Positions 22,761 through 36,530 are shown, counted from the first letter of the stretch. The stretch is 64,000 bases of DNA from Cotesia glomerata (GCF_020080835.1 NC_058158.1:27794305-27858304), one strand, 5' to 3'. Notes: generated by a model not told the origin, from the letters alone. Translations and numbers: made by a program.

Positions 22761-23493
22761 GGGGTTAGGGGTGGTCAGGATTCTCAAAAAAATCGATTTT
22801 TTTGCATTTTCTATAAGTGTAATATCTTAAGAATATTGTCTGAAAGTTTGAAGTGAATCCGAAAAAATACTTTTCGAGTTATTCGACAAATAAAAAAGGA
22901 CGCTCAGGCACTCCAAAACGCTCGAGAGCAGGTAGTGTAAAACTTTAAATGCGTTATTCTCAAAACTATGTTTTTTAAACTGATGACCACTGTAACTCGA
23001 AAACTGCTCAGTAGATTTCAATGAAACTCATACAGTTTATGGAAAACATAAAACATCTCGTGTCTGATCAAAGGATTTTTTTTTCTTTGAAAATTTTGAT
23101 TTTTTATAAACAATTAACTGTTGGTTTTTTCCCTAAAATCTAGAGAAAAATTTCGTGAGGCCGCCATTTTGTTAATGTTAAACAAAAAAGCATCGATCAG
23201 GCACTATTATCTATTAATAAAACTATTTTTTCTTGTCCGATTGATTTTATATGAATCTTCAAGGATTTATGATGGTCACCGTAAGGACCTTTTTTTGAAT
23301 TGGGTCAACATAAACAGTCATAACTTTTGAAATAATTAATTTTTTTTTTTTTTTTTTCAAATTTTCGTAAACTCAAGTCAAAACATTGAGCAATGATGCC
23401 ATACTATTACTTTTTGAAAAAATAAAATGATTTGCTAGCAAAAAAAAATTATTAAAAATTCTCATTTTTTCATGTCTGACTACCCCTAACCCC
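22761..23493. mobile_element. GGGGTTAGGGG-tipped MITE, about 733 bp
   Basis: Tips GGGGTTAGGGGTGGTCAGGA and a complement-like TCTGACTACCCCTAACCCC. The inside is AT-rich with no convincing gene. It is nested in the loop of the preceding foldback. Confidence 0.7.
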
Positions 23494-24959
23494 GTAAATA
23501 AATTATGTTATTTTTTTGACAATTTTTTTTTAGTCAAAAACATTAGTACGTAGTAAAATTTTTTTTTAATAGAAAAGAAAAAAATTTTTCAAAAAAAGCT
23601 CCGCGAGAAAATTTATTCAAATGAGAACCAATCACTCAGCATTTCAACTGCGCATGCGCAAGAAGACAGCGATCTACTGTGACTTTGCAAAGTCAAAGTG
23701 CATTTGATATACGAAAATAATAACAATTAATAATAATTTAATTACTTTTATCACAAACCAAAGCTATTGGCTATAAGAATTGTATATAATTTGAGTAAAA
23801 AAAGATATCGTTCACAAATTGTATAATTTAATAATTTACTCTTATTTTCATCTGCAATATTATAAATCCTAAAAAACCTAGTTACTTTATAATAAATAAT
23901 GTTTTTGAAGCATAAATATTTAGTTGTTGCAGCTTAATTTTATTCTATTAAGGCTACATGAAAATAAAAAAAAAAATTATTTTTATAAGCGTTAAAACTT
24001 ATCTGCAGAAACAATTTCGCGAGATTTTTTTTATTTATGATTTTATCGCATTCAATTGTTTTTCGATAAAAAAAATGAATTATTATTAGATCGTTGAGCT
24101 GCAGAGTGTAATATGTTGGTTTAATAATGAATTGTTAATATGAAATATTGTCAAGAATTAAAAAAAATATACTCTGTCTTTTGTTTCGATTATTCATTAA
24201 TTTTATTTACCGTACAATATATATTATAAGCTCCAGGTAGGGTAATTCTAATGAAATATTTTATCACAGAGGAGATTGATAATACTCACATTAAAAACGA
24301 AAACATGGTTCGATATCATCTACTATGAAAAATAACTGCTATAGTCAACCCTTGTTTATAAAATTTAAATGAGTTTGTCAACGAACATTTACGTAATTCT
24401 CAGCGAGAGTTATGAATAAATAACGTTAATTCATTAACTTGACAAAATTCAGTTACTGTGTAGCGTAATATCGATCTGATTATATGTCGATGATAGATTA
24501 TAAAGTATTTTATAATAATTGAAAAAAACATTTTTAATCTAATATCTCTTTTAATTTTTTACAAAAATTAAAAATAATGTGTTAATTGAATAAAAAGACT
24601 GAAAATAATTACAGATTTTTATAATATTATTTTAGTGCGTTATAATTTTTTAACGTCAAATATATATAGGTGAAGATTAACCAACTAATCCACACCAAAT
24701 AAATTTTTTGCTGCACAAGTAGGTTAAATAAACACGTCTTATATACGTTAAATAAATATACATATATCTAAGACGTATTTGACCTAAATATGCAACGAAA
24801 AATTTATTTAGTGCGGAGTAGTCGGTTGGTCTTCATGATCCACATCATCACACGCAATGAATTAATCAAAGTCTTTCGAAATTATTTTTCATAAATCTTT
24901 TAGTTAAGGTTTACGTAAAAAAATCGCTCACACTGAAATAAAATAAATTCGGAAAAAAA

Positions 24960-25400
24960 GCTACATGTGTATGAGTAATGGCTAGGCATAGAGTTGAGAA
25001 AGTTTTCAGTATTTTTATATCTATCCATAATTCTTTTATACCTATGATATGTAAGGTAGCGAGAATTAAGTTATCGTCACGGGAGTTGCTGTTAGATGTT
25101 GGAGGAAAGCAGCTGAAAGCATTCTTGGATTTCCGTACTTATACGACGTACGAGCGTATTCCCTGCGTTGATGTCTTAACGCCCACCTGTAGTGAGAGCA
25201 ATATCGCATACACAGTAGTGAGAAAAACCGTATAACTGTCCTTCCGAACATTCTTCCGTCATGGGACTAAAAAGTCTCTCCTCAAGCTTTTCCGAGAAAG
25301 TCATCTACCCTCGTGTTTTACGATCCTTTCTCACATACTTTTCCTGCAGCAGGACTTTCAAAATGACTATCGCTACACCCAACGAGATGTAAAATATATA
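24960..25400 (+). other. Unique GC-richer island
   Basis: Not repeated elsewhere in the window and of mixed composition. An 85-codon frame (24978-25235) has no recognisable motif. It could be an exon, a UTR or regulatory DNA. Confidence 0.25.
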
Positions 25401-25895
25401 TAAAGAATAAGAGGCAAGAGAAAAAAAACAAACATATGAAAATAAAACCCCAGTAAAATCGTATGAAACGAAAATGAAACAAAAATCACATGTCTGGATA
25501 ATCTTTTTTTTTTATTTTTACTTTTAGAAAGTACGTGCATTTTGTACTCCAAGGGTGAATTTATGTGAAAAGTATTCTACGGTGATATAATACTAGGAAA
25601 TCTGTAGAGAATATTGAATAAAATCTATATGTTCGTGAAATATGCATCTACTGTAGAATATTGTAGGTTAAATAAAAATTTACCGGTATAATTTATCTAT
25701 AATACCGAACAAATACAAATTAATCTATACCTTAACCATGGAGTGCACTCATAAAAAAATTTTTTTGATATTGCCAGATATGGTCGTATCTAAAAAATTG
25801 ATATTACCATATGTGATATGGTTTTGTATGCCCATACATAATTTTTCATGCGCCTCGAAATTTTTTCATTGTAAAATTTGCCATTAAGCCAAATA

Positions 25896-27186
25896 CCCGT
25901 GCAAAAAATTTGTTTCGTTATGAATTTCATTGTGAATTTGATAATGAAATTCAGATTTTGAAACAAATATGAGTTTGATAATGAATTAGCTATAAAAATC
26001 CTCTAATTTTCTATTGCAGCTGAATCTAACAGCTAACCAACAGCTGAAATCTAATAATTTAATGGGTTATTTTTAAAAACTTACTTTTTACTTTAAAAAG
26101 TGATAAGTACATTATAAAAATCGTATATTTCCAGCTTTGAAGAAGATTCAAAATTGTTGAATCTAAAGAAATTAAGACAACGAAGAGGAGTAATTCATGA
26201 TGAATTTGATGATAATGATTATCAATTTAGTACGAGAGTCATATTGAATTAATTATAAGATAAATATGTTTTATTTTATAATTGTATTTTTGTTTTACCC
26301 CGAAATTTCAAAAAACTATTTTATTTAACTTAGAGGAAATGTATTAAGGTAAAAGCCCCAATAGATGATCACGTACCAGTATATGATCACTCCATGTATT
26401 TGTATACCTATATTTGTGAATATAGATATACAAATACATGGAGTGATCATATACTGGTACATGATCATATATTGGGGCTTTTACCCTACTAATTTAACAA
26501 TAATCAACAAAAATCATGGAACCATATAAAATTAATACTTGATTCATAATAAATTTATCATAAAAAGGTTATAAATTTTATATTAATTTGATCTTACCTT
26601 AATACTTGATTCATAATAAGTTTATTATAAATCATAAATAATTATCATAAATAAATAAATAAATAAATAAACTTAATTTAATAATGCAGAATGAAATATA
26701 TTTTTTAGTTTATTTCTTTTTTAAATTATTCAATAAATAAATTTTTTTTTGTAATAGCACAAATAACGAACTGTAAACAATAGATATATATTTTTAAAAA
26801 TAAATTTTAAATCTTGTTAACGCTTACATAAGAGTCACAAATAATTTTTTTTTTAATAGATTTATTATCATCAAATTCATCATGAATTACTCCTCTTCGT
26901 TGTCTTAATTTCTTTAGATTCAACAATTTTGAATCTTCTTCAAAGCTGGAAATATACGATTTTTATAATGTACTTATCACTTGTTTAAACTGACAAGTAA
27001 GTTTTTAAAAATAACCCATTAAATTATTAGATTTCAGCTGTTGGTTAGCTGTTAGATTCAGCTGCAATAGAAAATTAGAGGATTTTTATAGCTAATTCAT
27101 TATCAAACTCATATTTGTTTCAAAATCTGAATTTCATTATCAAATTCACAATGAAATTCATAATGAAACAAATTTTTTTGCACGGG
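25896..27186. mobile_element. TA-flanked foldback element with CCCGTGCAAAAAA tips
   Basis: Inverted arms 25896 to about 26225 and about 26862 to 27186, flanked by TA on both sides (25894-25895, 27187-27188). No transposase is present. The loop holds a separate hairpin insertion at 26348-26485. It interrupts an ATATGG-rich degenerate repeat. Confidence 0.8.
26348..26485. repeat. 138-bp near-perfect hairpin
   Basis: GGTAAAAGCCCCAATA at one end pairs with TATTGGGGCTTTTACC at the other. Pairing continues with few mismatches through GATCA…GTACCAGTATATGATCACTC to a loop of about 16 nt. It is either a very short MITE or an inverted duplication. Confidence 0.8.
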
Positions 27187-27779
27187 TATGGACTTATCAG
27201 AACAAATCGGGCTTGATATGTTCTAATAAGACTTGATATATTCTTATTTGCCAATATATTATTTTTTAACCAAAGATGACCTAATATGGCCATACCAGGC
27301 TTGATGTGATCTGATATGAAAATTGGCCACTTTAGATGATTTTTCCAAACGCAATAAATATAACAATATGATCATTTCATATATTAAGAAAATATTTACA
27401 GTATTATGCAATCGATACATTTTTTACAGTTGTACATTGAAACAAAACTAACTTGATTCAAGAGATAAATTCTTGAACCAAGAAAATTATTTTGGAGACT
27501 TTCATTGTCTTAAATCGAGACGAAAAATTATTGTATTAAGTGAAATTTATTTAAACAAAAAAAATTTTCAGTTCAAGATTTTTTGACTTCCCGCTAAGAA
27601 AATCGAAGATTTTCGAAAAATCGGGGTTATAGTTTTTAACCCGTTTTGCAAAAATCGAGGTTTCAACAGATCTCGACGTTTTGAAGCCCCAAGAAGCTTC
27701 CCTGGCTATTTTTACGATGATGTCCGCACGTCTGTATGTATGTATGTATGTATGTATGTATGTATGTGTGTGTGTGTGT

Positions 27780-28675
27780 TTTTTTTTGTTTTTTTTTTGT
27801 TTTAAGGGGGGGGGGAATCCTTTTTACGGATTCTAGGCATAGTTGTTTGGCCTGGATATGTGGCGACTCGACGCAGTGTCATACTAAAACTCGACGCTAG
27901 CGCCCCTATCCACTAAACCCTAAACCCCTTTTCCTCTTTCCCCTAATCCCTCATGGAAACCGCCGTTAGGCATTACTTCGTGAGGGGAGGATCTAGCTAC
28001 TGCTCTTTCTTCTGGTAGCTAAGGTGTTATTTTACTTTTCTTCTAGTTGTTGTCATTTGCTCTTCTTCTTTCGATGGAACGTAAGTCTATGAGGACTTCT
28101 GTTGCAAATGTGCTGATGGCGTTCCAGGAGGCTCTTGATGACAACATTGCTTCTACTATTGTCTCTGGTTGGAATTTCTTCTTTAGTATCATCTCCAGCT
28201 CATCTCGCTGTGGGTAAAATCGTGGGCACTCAAAGAAAACGTGCTCCGCGTCTTCATTGATTCCTGGGCAGGACGGGCACTCCGGTGAATCATCATGCTT
28301 GAAGCGGTGAAGATACGTCCGAAAACATCCATGTCCTGACAACAACTGCGTCAGATAGTAATTGACCTCGCCATGACTTCGGTTTAGCCAAACGTCGATC
28401 TTCGGTATGAGACGGTGTGTCCATCTCCCTGTTGTCGCGGCGTCCCACTGCGATTGCCATCGTGCGATGCTGTTCTGCCGTTCTTTAGCTCTGAGTTCCT
28501 CGGCACTTTGTGCGGTTGTTCTCTTTCGTTGGTAAAGGTTCCGTCTTTCCTCAGCTAGGACTCTGAGCGGCAAAGTTCCGGAAATGACACACACTGCTTC
28601 CTTTGATATTGTTCGAAAGGCGCTGGCTACTCTTAGCGCGCTCAATCGGTAAACTGGACATGCTTTCCTCCATGA
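27780..28675 (-). mobile_element. 5'-truncated R1-clade (Waldo-like) non-LTR retrotransposon in a (TGTA/TG)n microsatellite
   Basis: The insert sits inside the microsatellite of a dispersed TG-repeat copy: (TGTA)n(TG)n to about 27779 on one side and TGTGTGTATG(TG)n from about 28675 on the other. On the minus strand it begins within ORF2, carries about 260 bp of 3' UTR after the stop, and ends in an A-rich tail (T runs at 27780-27802 on the plus strand) joined directly to the repeat. Waldo elements of the R1 clade are known to insert into (ACAY)n repeats, which matches this site. Confidence 0.8.
28043..28675 (-). pseudogene. C-terminal part of an R1-clade reverse transcriptase ORF2
   Basis: The frame is open from the 5' truncation junction to a stop at 28043; the first 10 or so codons lie upstream of a TTG at 28645. 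The segment covers the end of the RT domain and the region after it (A-L-R-V-A-S-A-F-R-T-I-S, typical of R1/Jockey-type ORF2). It ends with a CCHC motif, C123-x2-C126-x8-H135-x4-C140, counted from that TTG, in CPSCPGINEDAEHVFFEC. The endonuclease and the RT catalytic motifs are missing. No stop or frameshift interrupts it, so the copy is fairly young. It is GC-richer than its surroundings. Confidence 0.85.
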
Positions 28676-28680
28676 TGTGT

Positions 28681-28742
<62 letters not shown>

Positions 28743-29336
28743 TTCGGACCGATAGATTTCGAAAAATCTAAAAAAAACTATAAAAAAAAATTTTTTTAAA
28801 AGTGGTTTTTTTGGAATAACTTTTAAACGGCTATATCGATCAACTCCAAAAACTAATCAGCTCTTAACATCAAAAAACCACGTCGATCGCCTCTAATCCA
28901 GTCAAAATCGGTTGATTCGTTCGAGAGATATCGTGCAGGAAAGAAAACCCAAGAAAGTATTTTTTCGGAATTACTCCGAAATTCCTGGTTTGACCAATTG
29001 AAACTTAGAAATTCTTTATTAAGCTTAAAAAACTGCGCAGAATGCCGCCAATCGCGTAAAAATGGGTTCATTCATTTGAAAGTTATTGTGGTTTGAAAAT
29101 TAAAAAAATAGTGTTCAATTAAACTTTTATCAGACTTTTGAGCTTAAAGAGCTCAAAAGCATAGAAGAGATATCTTTTTGAGCTTGGAGAGCTCGAAATA
29201 ACACACAGATTGTATTTTTGAGCTCGAAGAGCTCAAAAACTTCGTAGGTGCAATTTTAAGCGCCCAGGTATTAACGGAATTAGCGGGAAGTTGCAGGGAT
29301 GTCCTTTAGGGTCAACCGTTTTCCTAATTTTTTTTT

Positions 29337-30543
29337 AGTATACTTCATCGTTGAGTAAGCTAAGAAAAGGCCTACTTTGTCTCTATCCTCTTTCTTTACT
29401 TTTTCATATTTTTATGCTGGTTTATGAATGATAACTTAATAACTAATTACACATATCCATTTGTATCATCAGTAATAATATTATTGAAGATAACATGTGT
29501 TGTTAATAGATAACATGATCTGTTAGTATGATGACATTCTGATAATGTTATGCATGCGAAAATGATCCGCGAGTTGTAGCTAAGTTGTGAGAAAATTGAC
29601 ATATGTAAAATCTTGAGACGCTTAACATATTCATGGCATACTTGCTTTCACTACTGTGCTTTTGAAAATACCACAATCCTGTTGTGAGATGATCTTACTT
29701 CCCAGCTTTTCAATACAAGATTTTTTAACAATATTCCAAAAAATCGAAAATAATAAAAATAGTCAAAAATAAAATACGAATATAAAATTGTTAAATAATA
29801 TTAAGCTACTTTTTCGAAACAATTGCATTTTTTGAATTGTAATCATTTGATTGATAAATGGGAGTGTTTTTAATCTGTAAATTTTGTGATAAATCGGTAT
29901 TTAATTATCTCATTATTCAAAAAATGCAGAGTAAACAAAAATTTTAGTATGATTTATCAGTAAAAATATCATTATTAATTCCTTTTGCTGGAAAGTATAT
30001 TTAAATTCTGGTAAATTACTCTAACAATCTTTAAAGTAACTCCGTAAATCTTGGAGAACGTGCTTTCGTTTAATTCGTTTTACTTAATTGGTCGTGGCTC
30101 TAATGGTAAAGTTAATTTATCGGAATAATCCAACGATAAGGCTAATCCCAATACGAATGCGGCGTTTATAAGTTTTGTTTTAAACATTTCAAACTTGACC
30201 ATTGTTTTATCCTTATTCATTTTTATTACTGATATTTTCTATCCTATACTTTTTTATAATTCGTCTAAAGATTTTTCTTTTTGAAAACGTGGACAAATAC
30301 ACATATAAATACTTATTAATTTTATGAAATTTTATATGTGTATTCTTTCCAGTAGGGTTAAATATTAAAATGATTTTCATAGTCGTGTAAAATATATTAA
30401 AATTCACATATAATTCAATACTTTTTCCATCATTTGAATTACATGTAAATTATACTTTATTGAAAAAAATATTAAATTCATTATCGAAAATTATAACATC
30501 AGTAATTAAATTACACATCAAAGATTCGTTCGCCAGTAAAATT
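29337..30543. other. Featureless AT-rich DNA
   Basis: Only short random frames; nothing recognised. Confidence 0.5.
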
Positions 30544-31044
30544 TATCCGAACAAAAACAGTTTCACTGTAAAAAGTCGCGCCAAGTCCACGTTCATAAGA
30601 CTATTAGGAAAAAAATTTTTTCTTTACAAAAAGATACAAAATAAAAATTAAAAATCCGAGTAACCGATATGATTGTTTATGATTTTCGGAAATTAAAAAA
30701 TTTTATTGTACATTTAAAAATTAAAAAAATTTTAGAACGTATTTAGTGTGCGCGGTTGCAAAATATTTTACTTTTAATGAAATTCGTAAAATCTATTTAC
30801 TAGGACTTTAAAAAATTGAAATACACAATGACGCACACCAAGTACGTTCTAAAATTTTTTAATTTTTAAATTTACAATAAAATTTTTTAATTTCCGAAAA
30901 TCATAAACAATCATATCGGTTACTCGGATTTTTAATTTTTTATTTTGTATCTTTTGTAAAGAAAAAAAAATTTTTTTTCCTAATAGTCTTATGAACGTGG
31001 ACTTGGCGCGACTTTTTACAGTGAAACTGTTTTGTTCGGATTTT
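30544..31044. repeat. Long inverted repeat, 500 bp
   Basis: ATCCGAACAAAA…GTCGCGCCAAGTCCACG on the left pairs with CGTGGACTTGGCGCGAC…TTTTGTTCGGAT on the right. The arms are about 215 bp and the loop about 70 bp. Probably a MITE; no TSD seen. Confidence 0.75.
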
Positions 31045-31383
31045 AGTATTTTTGTAATTATAATGAAAATTTACAATTGATAACAACTTAAATCTCGTGT
31101 TGACTGCATTTTTACTGCAAACTATCCCCTTGAAGCTACAGTTTACGTAGATGTAATTCCAGTGCACCCTGGCGGCCATAGATGCAAGCTATGAATCACT
31201 TTTTACTGTAGTTGCGTGTCTATAGGAAGGATTACTAAACATTTTTATTTTATCTAGTCTGTGGTGCTGATATTCCCCATCGAAAAAGTCAGGATCGAAA
31301 TTTCTGGGCTTACTATAGTTTGTGCTGATAAAATTTAATAATTTTAAGTGAATTAAGTGTTATAATTGATTATAATTAATAAT

Positions 31384-31765
31384 TATCAGTAAAATAAAGT
31401 ATAAATTACTTTTATAATATATCATTTTGGGAAAAGGAGAACCATATAATTAAATAAAAATTTTGCAACCTCGAAATACCGTTCTGATTACAGTAAACTC
31501 AGTCGGTAGTCTGGCGCTCCGTTTACAACGGATTTGAACGGAACTTGGCACCAGATTCTACCTAATCTGTGGATAAATATCAGTAAAATAAAGTATAAAT
31601 TACTTTTATAATATATCATTTTGGGAAAAGGAGAACCATATAATTAAATAAAATTTTGCAACCTCGAAATACCGTTCTGATTACAGTAAACTCAGTCGGT
31701 AGTCTGGCGCTCCGTTTACAACGGATTTGAACGGAACTTGGCACCAGATTCTACCTAATCTGTGG
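31384..31765 (+). repeat. Direct tandem duplication of about 190 bp
   Basis: Two copies running from ATCAGTAAAATAAAGT to CCTAATCTGTGGAT are nearly identical, differing by one A in a homopolymer. Both contain GTCTGGCGCTCCGTTTACAA. Confidence 0.85.
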
Positions 31766-32456
31766 ATCAGTTGTTTTGTATCACATGTTGTATAGTATCA
31801 GAACGTTACATGTTAAAGTATCAAAAATTAATTATAATATTTTCTCTCGTCACTAATATTAAATATAATGTCAACAGAATTATAAAACATTGACTATCAG
31901 TATTTAAATCAATAAATGTATAAGCATTCAATGAAAAAAAAAAAAGTTTATGCGTGTAACCTTTACACGCGATTGAAGTAAAACTTCTTCGGCGTTGACA
32001 GCATATATCACTGAAATGATGAAATTTTAACTTGAATAATAAATATCACATTATAGTTTAATTATATTTGGCTCCCCGCCTTTATTAATCCTGCCAAAAT
32101 TTCTCAGCAAAAATTTCTCACAATTATTTACAATTATTTCTTAAAAAAAAAAAACATTAACATGGCCCTTTTATTATGGTTTTTGTGTGAAAAAATATTG
32201 TACAAGAAATTATTGCTGACAATTTTTATCACGAGAAATTTTTGCATGAGAAAAAAGAGACGGACACCGATATTTTGCATACTATTTTCAAGATAATTTA
32301 ATGGAGATTAATTTGACACTTTTCAAAAATTGATTTAGTTTACTAGAAACGGAAAAAAAACCTCAAAATAGGTCAAAAAATTTTCCTGTCCGTCATGTAT
32401 AGAACTCTGAAAACACTGTAACTTGCGAAAAAATGCATCAATTAAGTTAAATTTTC

Positions 32457-33297
<841 letters not shown>

Positions 33298-33404
33298 ATT
33301 CTTTAGGATAATTTTAGGCCACCGAATGCGAATGATTAGGTAATTCAGTGTCATTCATGTACAATTAACAAAATAAAAAAGCCAGAAGACTGTATATCTA
33401 TATG

Positions 33405-33750
33405 AGGTATTCCATGCCAAATCGACCACTTTTAAACTCGACCCCTTTAAATTTAGCTGAAACTTTATCATTCTTTTCTACCTTTTGAAAAACATTTTTG
33501 AGAATATTTTCAAATTTTTTTGTCCAACCCAAAAAAAGTTTTGAATTTCCCAAAAAAGTGGCTTTTTTATTTTCAAATAGCCATAACTTTTTCAGACATT
33601 GACCTTTGGGTACTTTTTTTTTTTTAATTTTTGTTTTTGAATGAACTTTTTGAAAAAATACACAAAACAAATTAAATATGATCAATTCTATAAAATAATC
33701 GGTTTTTTTGAACAAAATCGTTATTTTGTCAAAGTTGGCCACTTTTTTTT
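33405..33750. repeat. GGTATTCCATGCCAAATCGACC family, copy 1
   Basis: Shares GGTCATTCCACGTCAAATCGACC and ACTCGACCCCTTT with 42690-43060; otherwise T- and A-rich low-complexity DNA with meaningless frames. Confidence 0.55.
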
Positions 33751-33775
33751 TTTTTATTTTTTTTTCTCAAAAAAA

Positions 33776-33964
33776 ACCAATCAATTTAAAAACTATTCCC
33801 GCTCATCCTGGGCAGGGCCGATTTTTTTTATATTTTTTTTATTTAATTGAAAAAAAAAAATTTTATTATTTCAGAAAATTTGACAATTTTTTTTTCAATT
33901 AAATAAAAAAAATATAAAAAAAATCGGCCCTGCCCGGGATGAGCGGGAATAGTTGTCAAATTGA
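33776..33964. repeat. Inverted repeat with CCCGGGATGAGCGGGAATAG arms
   Basis: CTATTCCCGCTCATCCTGGG…GGCCGATTTTTT pairs with AAAAAATCGGCC…CCCGGGATGAGCGGGAATAG, separated by an AT-rich loop. Confidence 0.75.
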
Positions 33965-33991
33965 TTGAAGTTTTTTTTAAGAAAAAAAAAT

Positions 33992-34529
33992 AAAAAAAAA
34001 ATTAGGATGACGGTTGACCCTAAAGGCCATCCCTGCAACTTCCCGCTCATTTTGTACTTAAGCGCTCAAAATTGCACATTACGTTTTTGAGCTCTTCGAG
34101 CTCAAAAATATGATTTTTGTGTCATATTGAGCTCTTCGAGCTCAAAACTCTAATAGCAGTTTAATAAAACACAATTTTTTGAATTTTAAAACGGCAATAA
34201 CTTTCAAATGAATGAATCGATTTTCACACGGTTGGCGGCACTCGACGCAGTTTTGGAAGCCCCAAAAAGAATTTTCAAGTTTAAATCGATCGAGCCAGGA
34301 ATTTCGAAGTAATTCCGAAAAAACACTTTTTTTCGTTTTCTTTCGACAACGATAACTCACGAATGAATCAACCGATTTTGATCGGGTTTGCGGTGATCGA
34401 CGTGGTTTTTTTTACCTTAAGAGCTGATTAGATTTTGGAATTGATCAGTGAAAGCCATTTAAAAGTAATTTCAAAAAATTTTTTTTGTAGTTTTTTTTAG
34501 ATTTCTCAAAATCTACTGGTTCGAATCGT
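33992..34529 (-). repeat. TG-repeat family, copy 4 (truncated)
   Basis: Starts with ATTAGGATGACGGTTGACCC and stops near 34529 before the microsatellite, so the head half is missing. Palindromes are present at 34088-34146. Confidence 0.75.
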
Positions 34530-34839
34530 TCTTTCCGTCAGAAAAAAAATCGGAGTTACTCTCTAGTTGCGCCTAAAGAAGTTTTACTTCAAAAAAAAAA
34601 AAAAGAATATTCAATCAAACTGGAATAATCGAAGCGTATTAAAAATAAAACTAAATCATATCATAAAAAATTTTTATACCAATACATGTGGCTAGATATT
34701 TTTGTAGCATTGTGCTTTTAATAAATAGATTTTTATAGGTGAAAAATGGTTGTGTTCACTGTACGTTTATATATAATAAAAGATGAAAAAAAGCATATAC
34801 AGAATGACTGAGATTTATGAAAGAAAAAAAAAATTGAAT

Positions 34840-35180
34840 GGATCAAAGGATTCGACAGTGAAAAGAAAACGTTTATTCAAACGCGTCACTTGTGAGGGTT
34901 TTTCTCACTTTTATCGTACCAGTTACTTCCCACTGAGTCTGATTCGCTGGCACTATAACCCCATTATTTCTTTGCGTGTTCTATGTGTTTCTCTATGCGA
35001 CTAGATAGAGCAGAGGTGTTGACTACCCGCCCGAAAATATATATCATTTGGTTTATAGTTTCTTCGTCAGGAAGTAAGTAGGTCAAAGTGGTATTATCGC
35101 TTTCCACCGGACGTCCCAACATACTTAGATCACACGTCGTCTTACCTTTTCACTGACTACACCTATTTTTATGATATTTA
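34840..35180 (+). other. Unique GC-richer island
   Basis: Single-copy-looking DNA between repeats, with a CACTTGTGAGGG…TGCGACTAGATAGAG core. No coding motif recognised. Confidence 0.25.
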
Positions 35181-35565
35181 TAGTTGTGTTATGTGATTCA
35201 TGATCATAAATATAAAATATGAACATATGATACAGTGTTAAAGAGCAGTCACTGTGTCAATGTACCATGTATTAATGGTTGAAAAATCTGCTTCATACCG
35301 TACGGATAAATCATTGAATAATAACTCATCTTTGATAATAAATGAATCTTTTATAATACGCCAACATATTTTATTCATTCTACAACATCGTGTGGTAACT
35401 TATTTTTTTTTTTAGTTTTAAATTTGTTTTTAGAAGATCAATAAACGCGAAAGTGGATATTGCATCATCAAATAGATACCTATATAATATAGGCCAGGAG
35501 ATTCCTACTGGGATTTTAGCTGTTTCAAAAATACTATATTTTTCAAGTATTTAAATATTGCACTG

Positions 35566-36239
35566 AAAAAAAATTAGGAAAACGGTTAACCCTAAAGGCC
35601 ATCCATGGAAATTCCAGCTAATTCCATAACTAAGCGCTTAAAATTGCACTTATGACGTTTTTGAGCTCCTTCAAGCTCAAGAATAGAATTTATGTGTTAT
35701 ATTGAGCCCTCCGAGCTGAAGGAGTTAGCTGTTCTATGCTTTAGAGCTCTTCGAGCTCAAAAGTCTGATAGAAGTTTAATGAAACACTACTATTGATTAA
35801 ATTTTCAAACTGCAATTGCTTTTGAATGAATGAACCGATTTTCACGCAGTTGGTAGCATTCGACGCAGTTTTTCGAATCTAATGATTTACTTTTAAACAT
35901 AAATTAATTAGACCGAAAATTTTGTAGAAATTTGAAAAAAATTCACTTTTTTCGAGTTTTTTCGCCGATGATAATTCGCGAACGAATCAACCGATTGACG
36001 TGGTTTTTTTTTATGTTAAGAGCTGATTTGTTTTTGGAATCTATCGATAAAGCCGTTTAAAAGTTATGAGAGGTTTGCATATATTTATACACACACTATC
36101 GTAAAAGTCGTTAGGAAAGCTTCCTAGGACCTCAAAACGTCGAGATCTGATGAAAACTCGATTTTCGAAAAATGGGGTAAAACCAATAACTTCCCGATTT
36201 TTCGAAAATCTTCGATTTTTTTAGCGGGAAGTTAAAAAT
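35566..36239 (-). repeat. TG-repeat family, copy 5
   Basis: Runs from ATTAGGAAAACGGTTAACCC to TTAGCGGGAAGTTAAAAATT, with a deletion that removed most of the microsatellite region. It lies head-to-head with copy 6 across about 100 bp. Confidence 0.78.
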
Positions 36240-36492
36240 TAGTTCCGATACTTCAAGTTTTTCGTAAGTTATCACGACCACAGACAATGGACGGGGTACA
36301 TACAGGTTAACTGACGTCCACAGAAAATTTTTTCAATCTTTTTAACTTCCCGCTAAAAAAATTGAAAATTCTCAAAAATCGGGAAGTTATTGGTTCTATC
36401 CCGTTTTTCGAAAATCGAGTTCTCATCAGATCTTGACGTTTTGAGGTCCTATGAAGCTTCCCTGAATGTTTTCGGGATGATGTCAGTATGTC

Positions 36493-36530
<38 letters not shown>

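Larger units (their letters stand above)
22326..23960. mobile_element. CACGGAAAAAA-tipped foldback with a CATG-rich tandem array
   Basis: Starts TACACGGAAAAAATAAG. A tandem array (about 22376-22600) is followed by an arm (about 22600-22710) whose inverted copy lies at about 23850-23960. Another MITE is nested between them. The right tip is not recognisable. Confidence 0.6.
27585..29336 (+). repeat. TG-repeat family, copy 2 (interrupted by the LINE)
   Basis: Begins GACTTCCCGCTAAGAAAATC and ends GGGTCAACCGTTTTCCTAATTTTTTTT. The microsatellite hosts the R1-clade insertion at 27780-28675. The rest follows the common family order: degenerate AACTTTTAAACGG…CGATCGA modules, then three GAGCTC palindromes, then the tail. 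Confidence 0.85.

Noticed and set aside
22761..23493. Interstitial telomere repeat
   Set aside because: GGGGTTAGGGG occurs once at each tip in inverted orientation, not as a tandem telomeric array.
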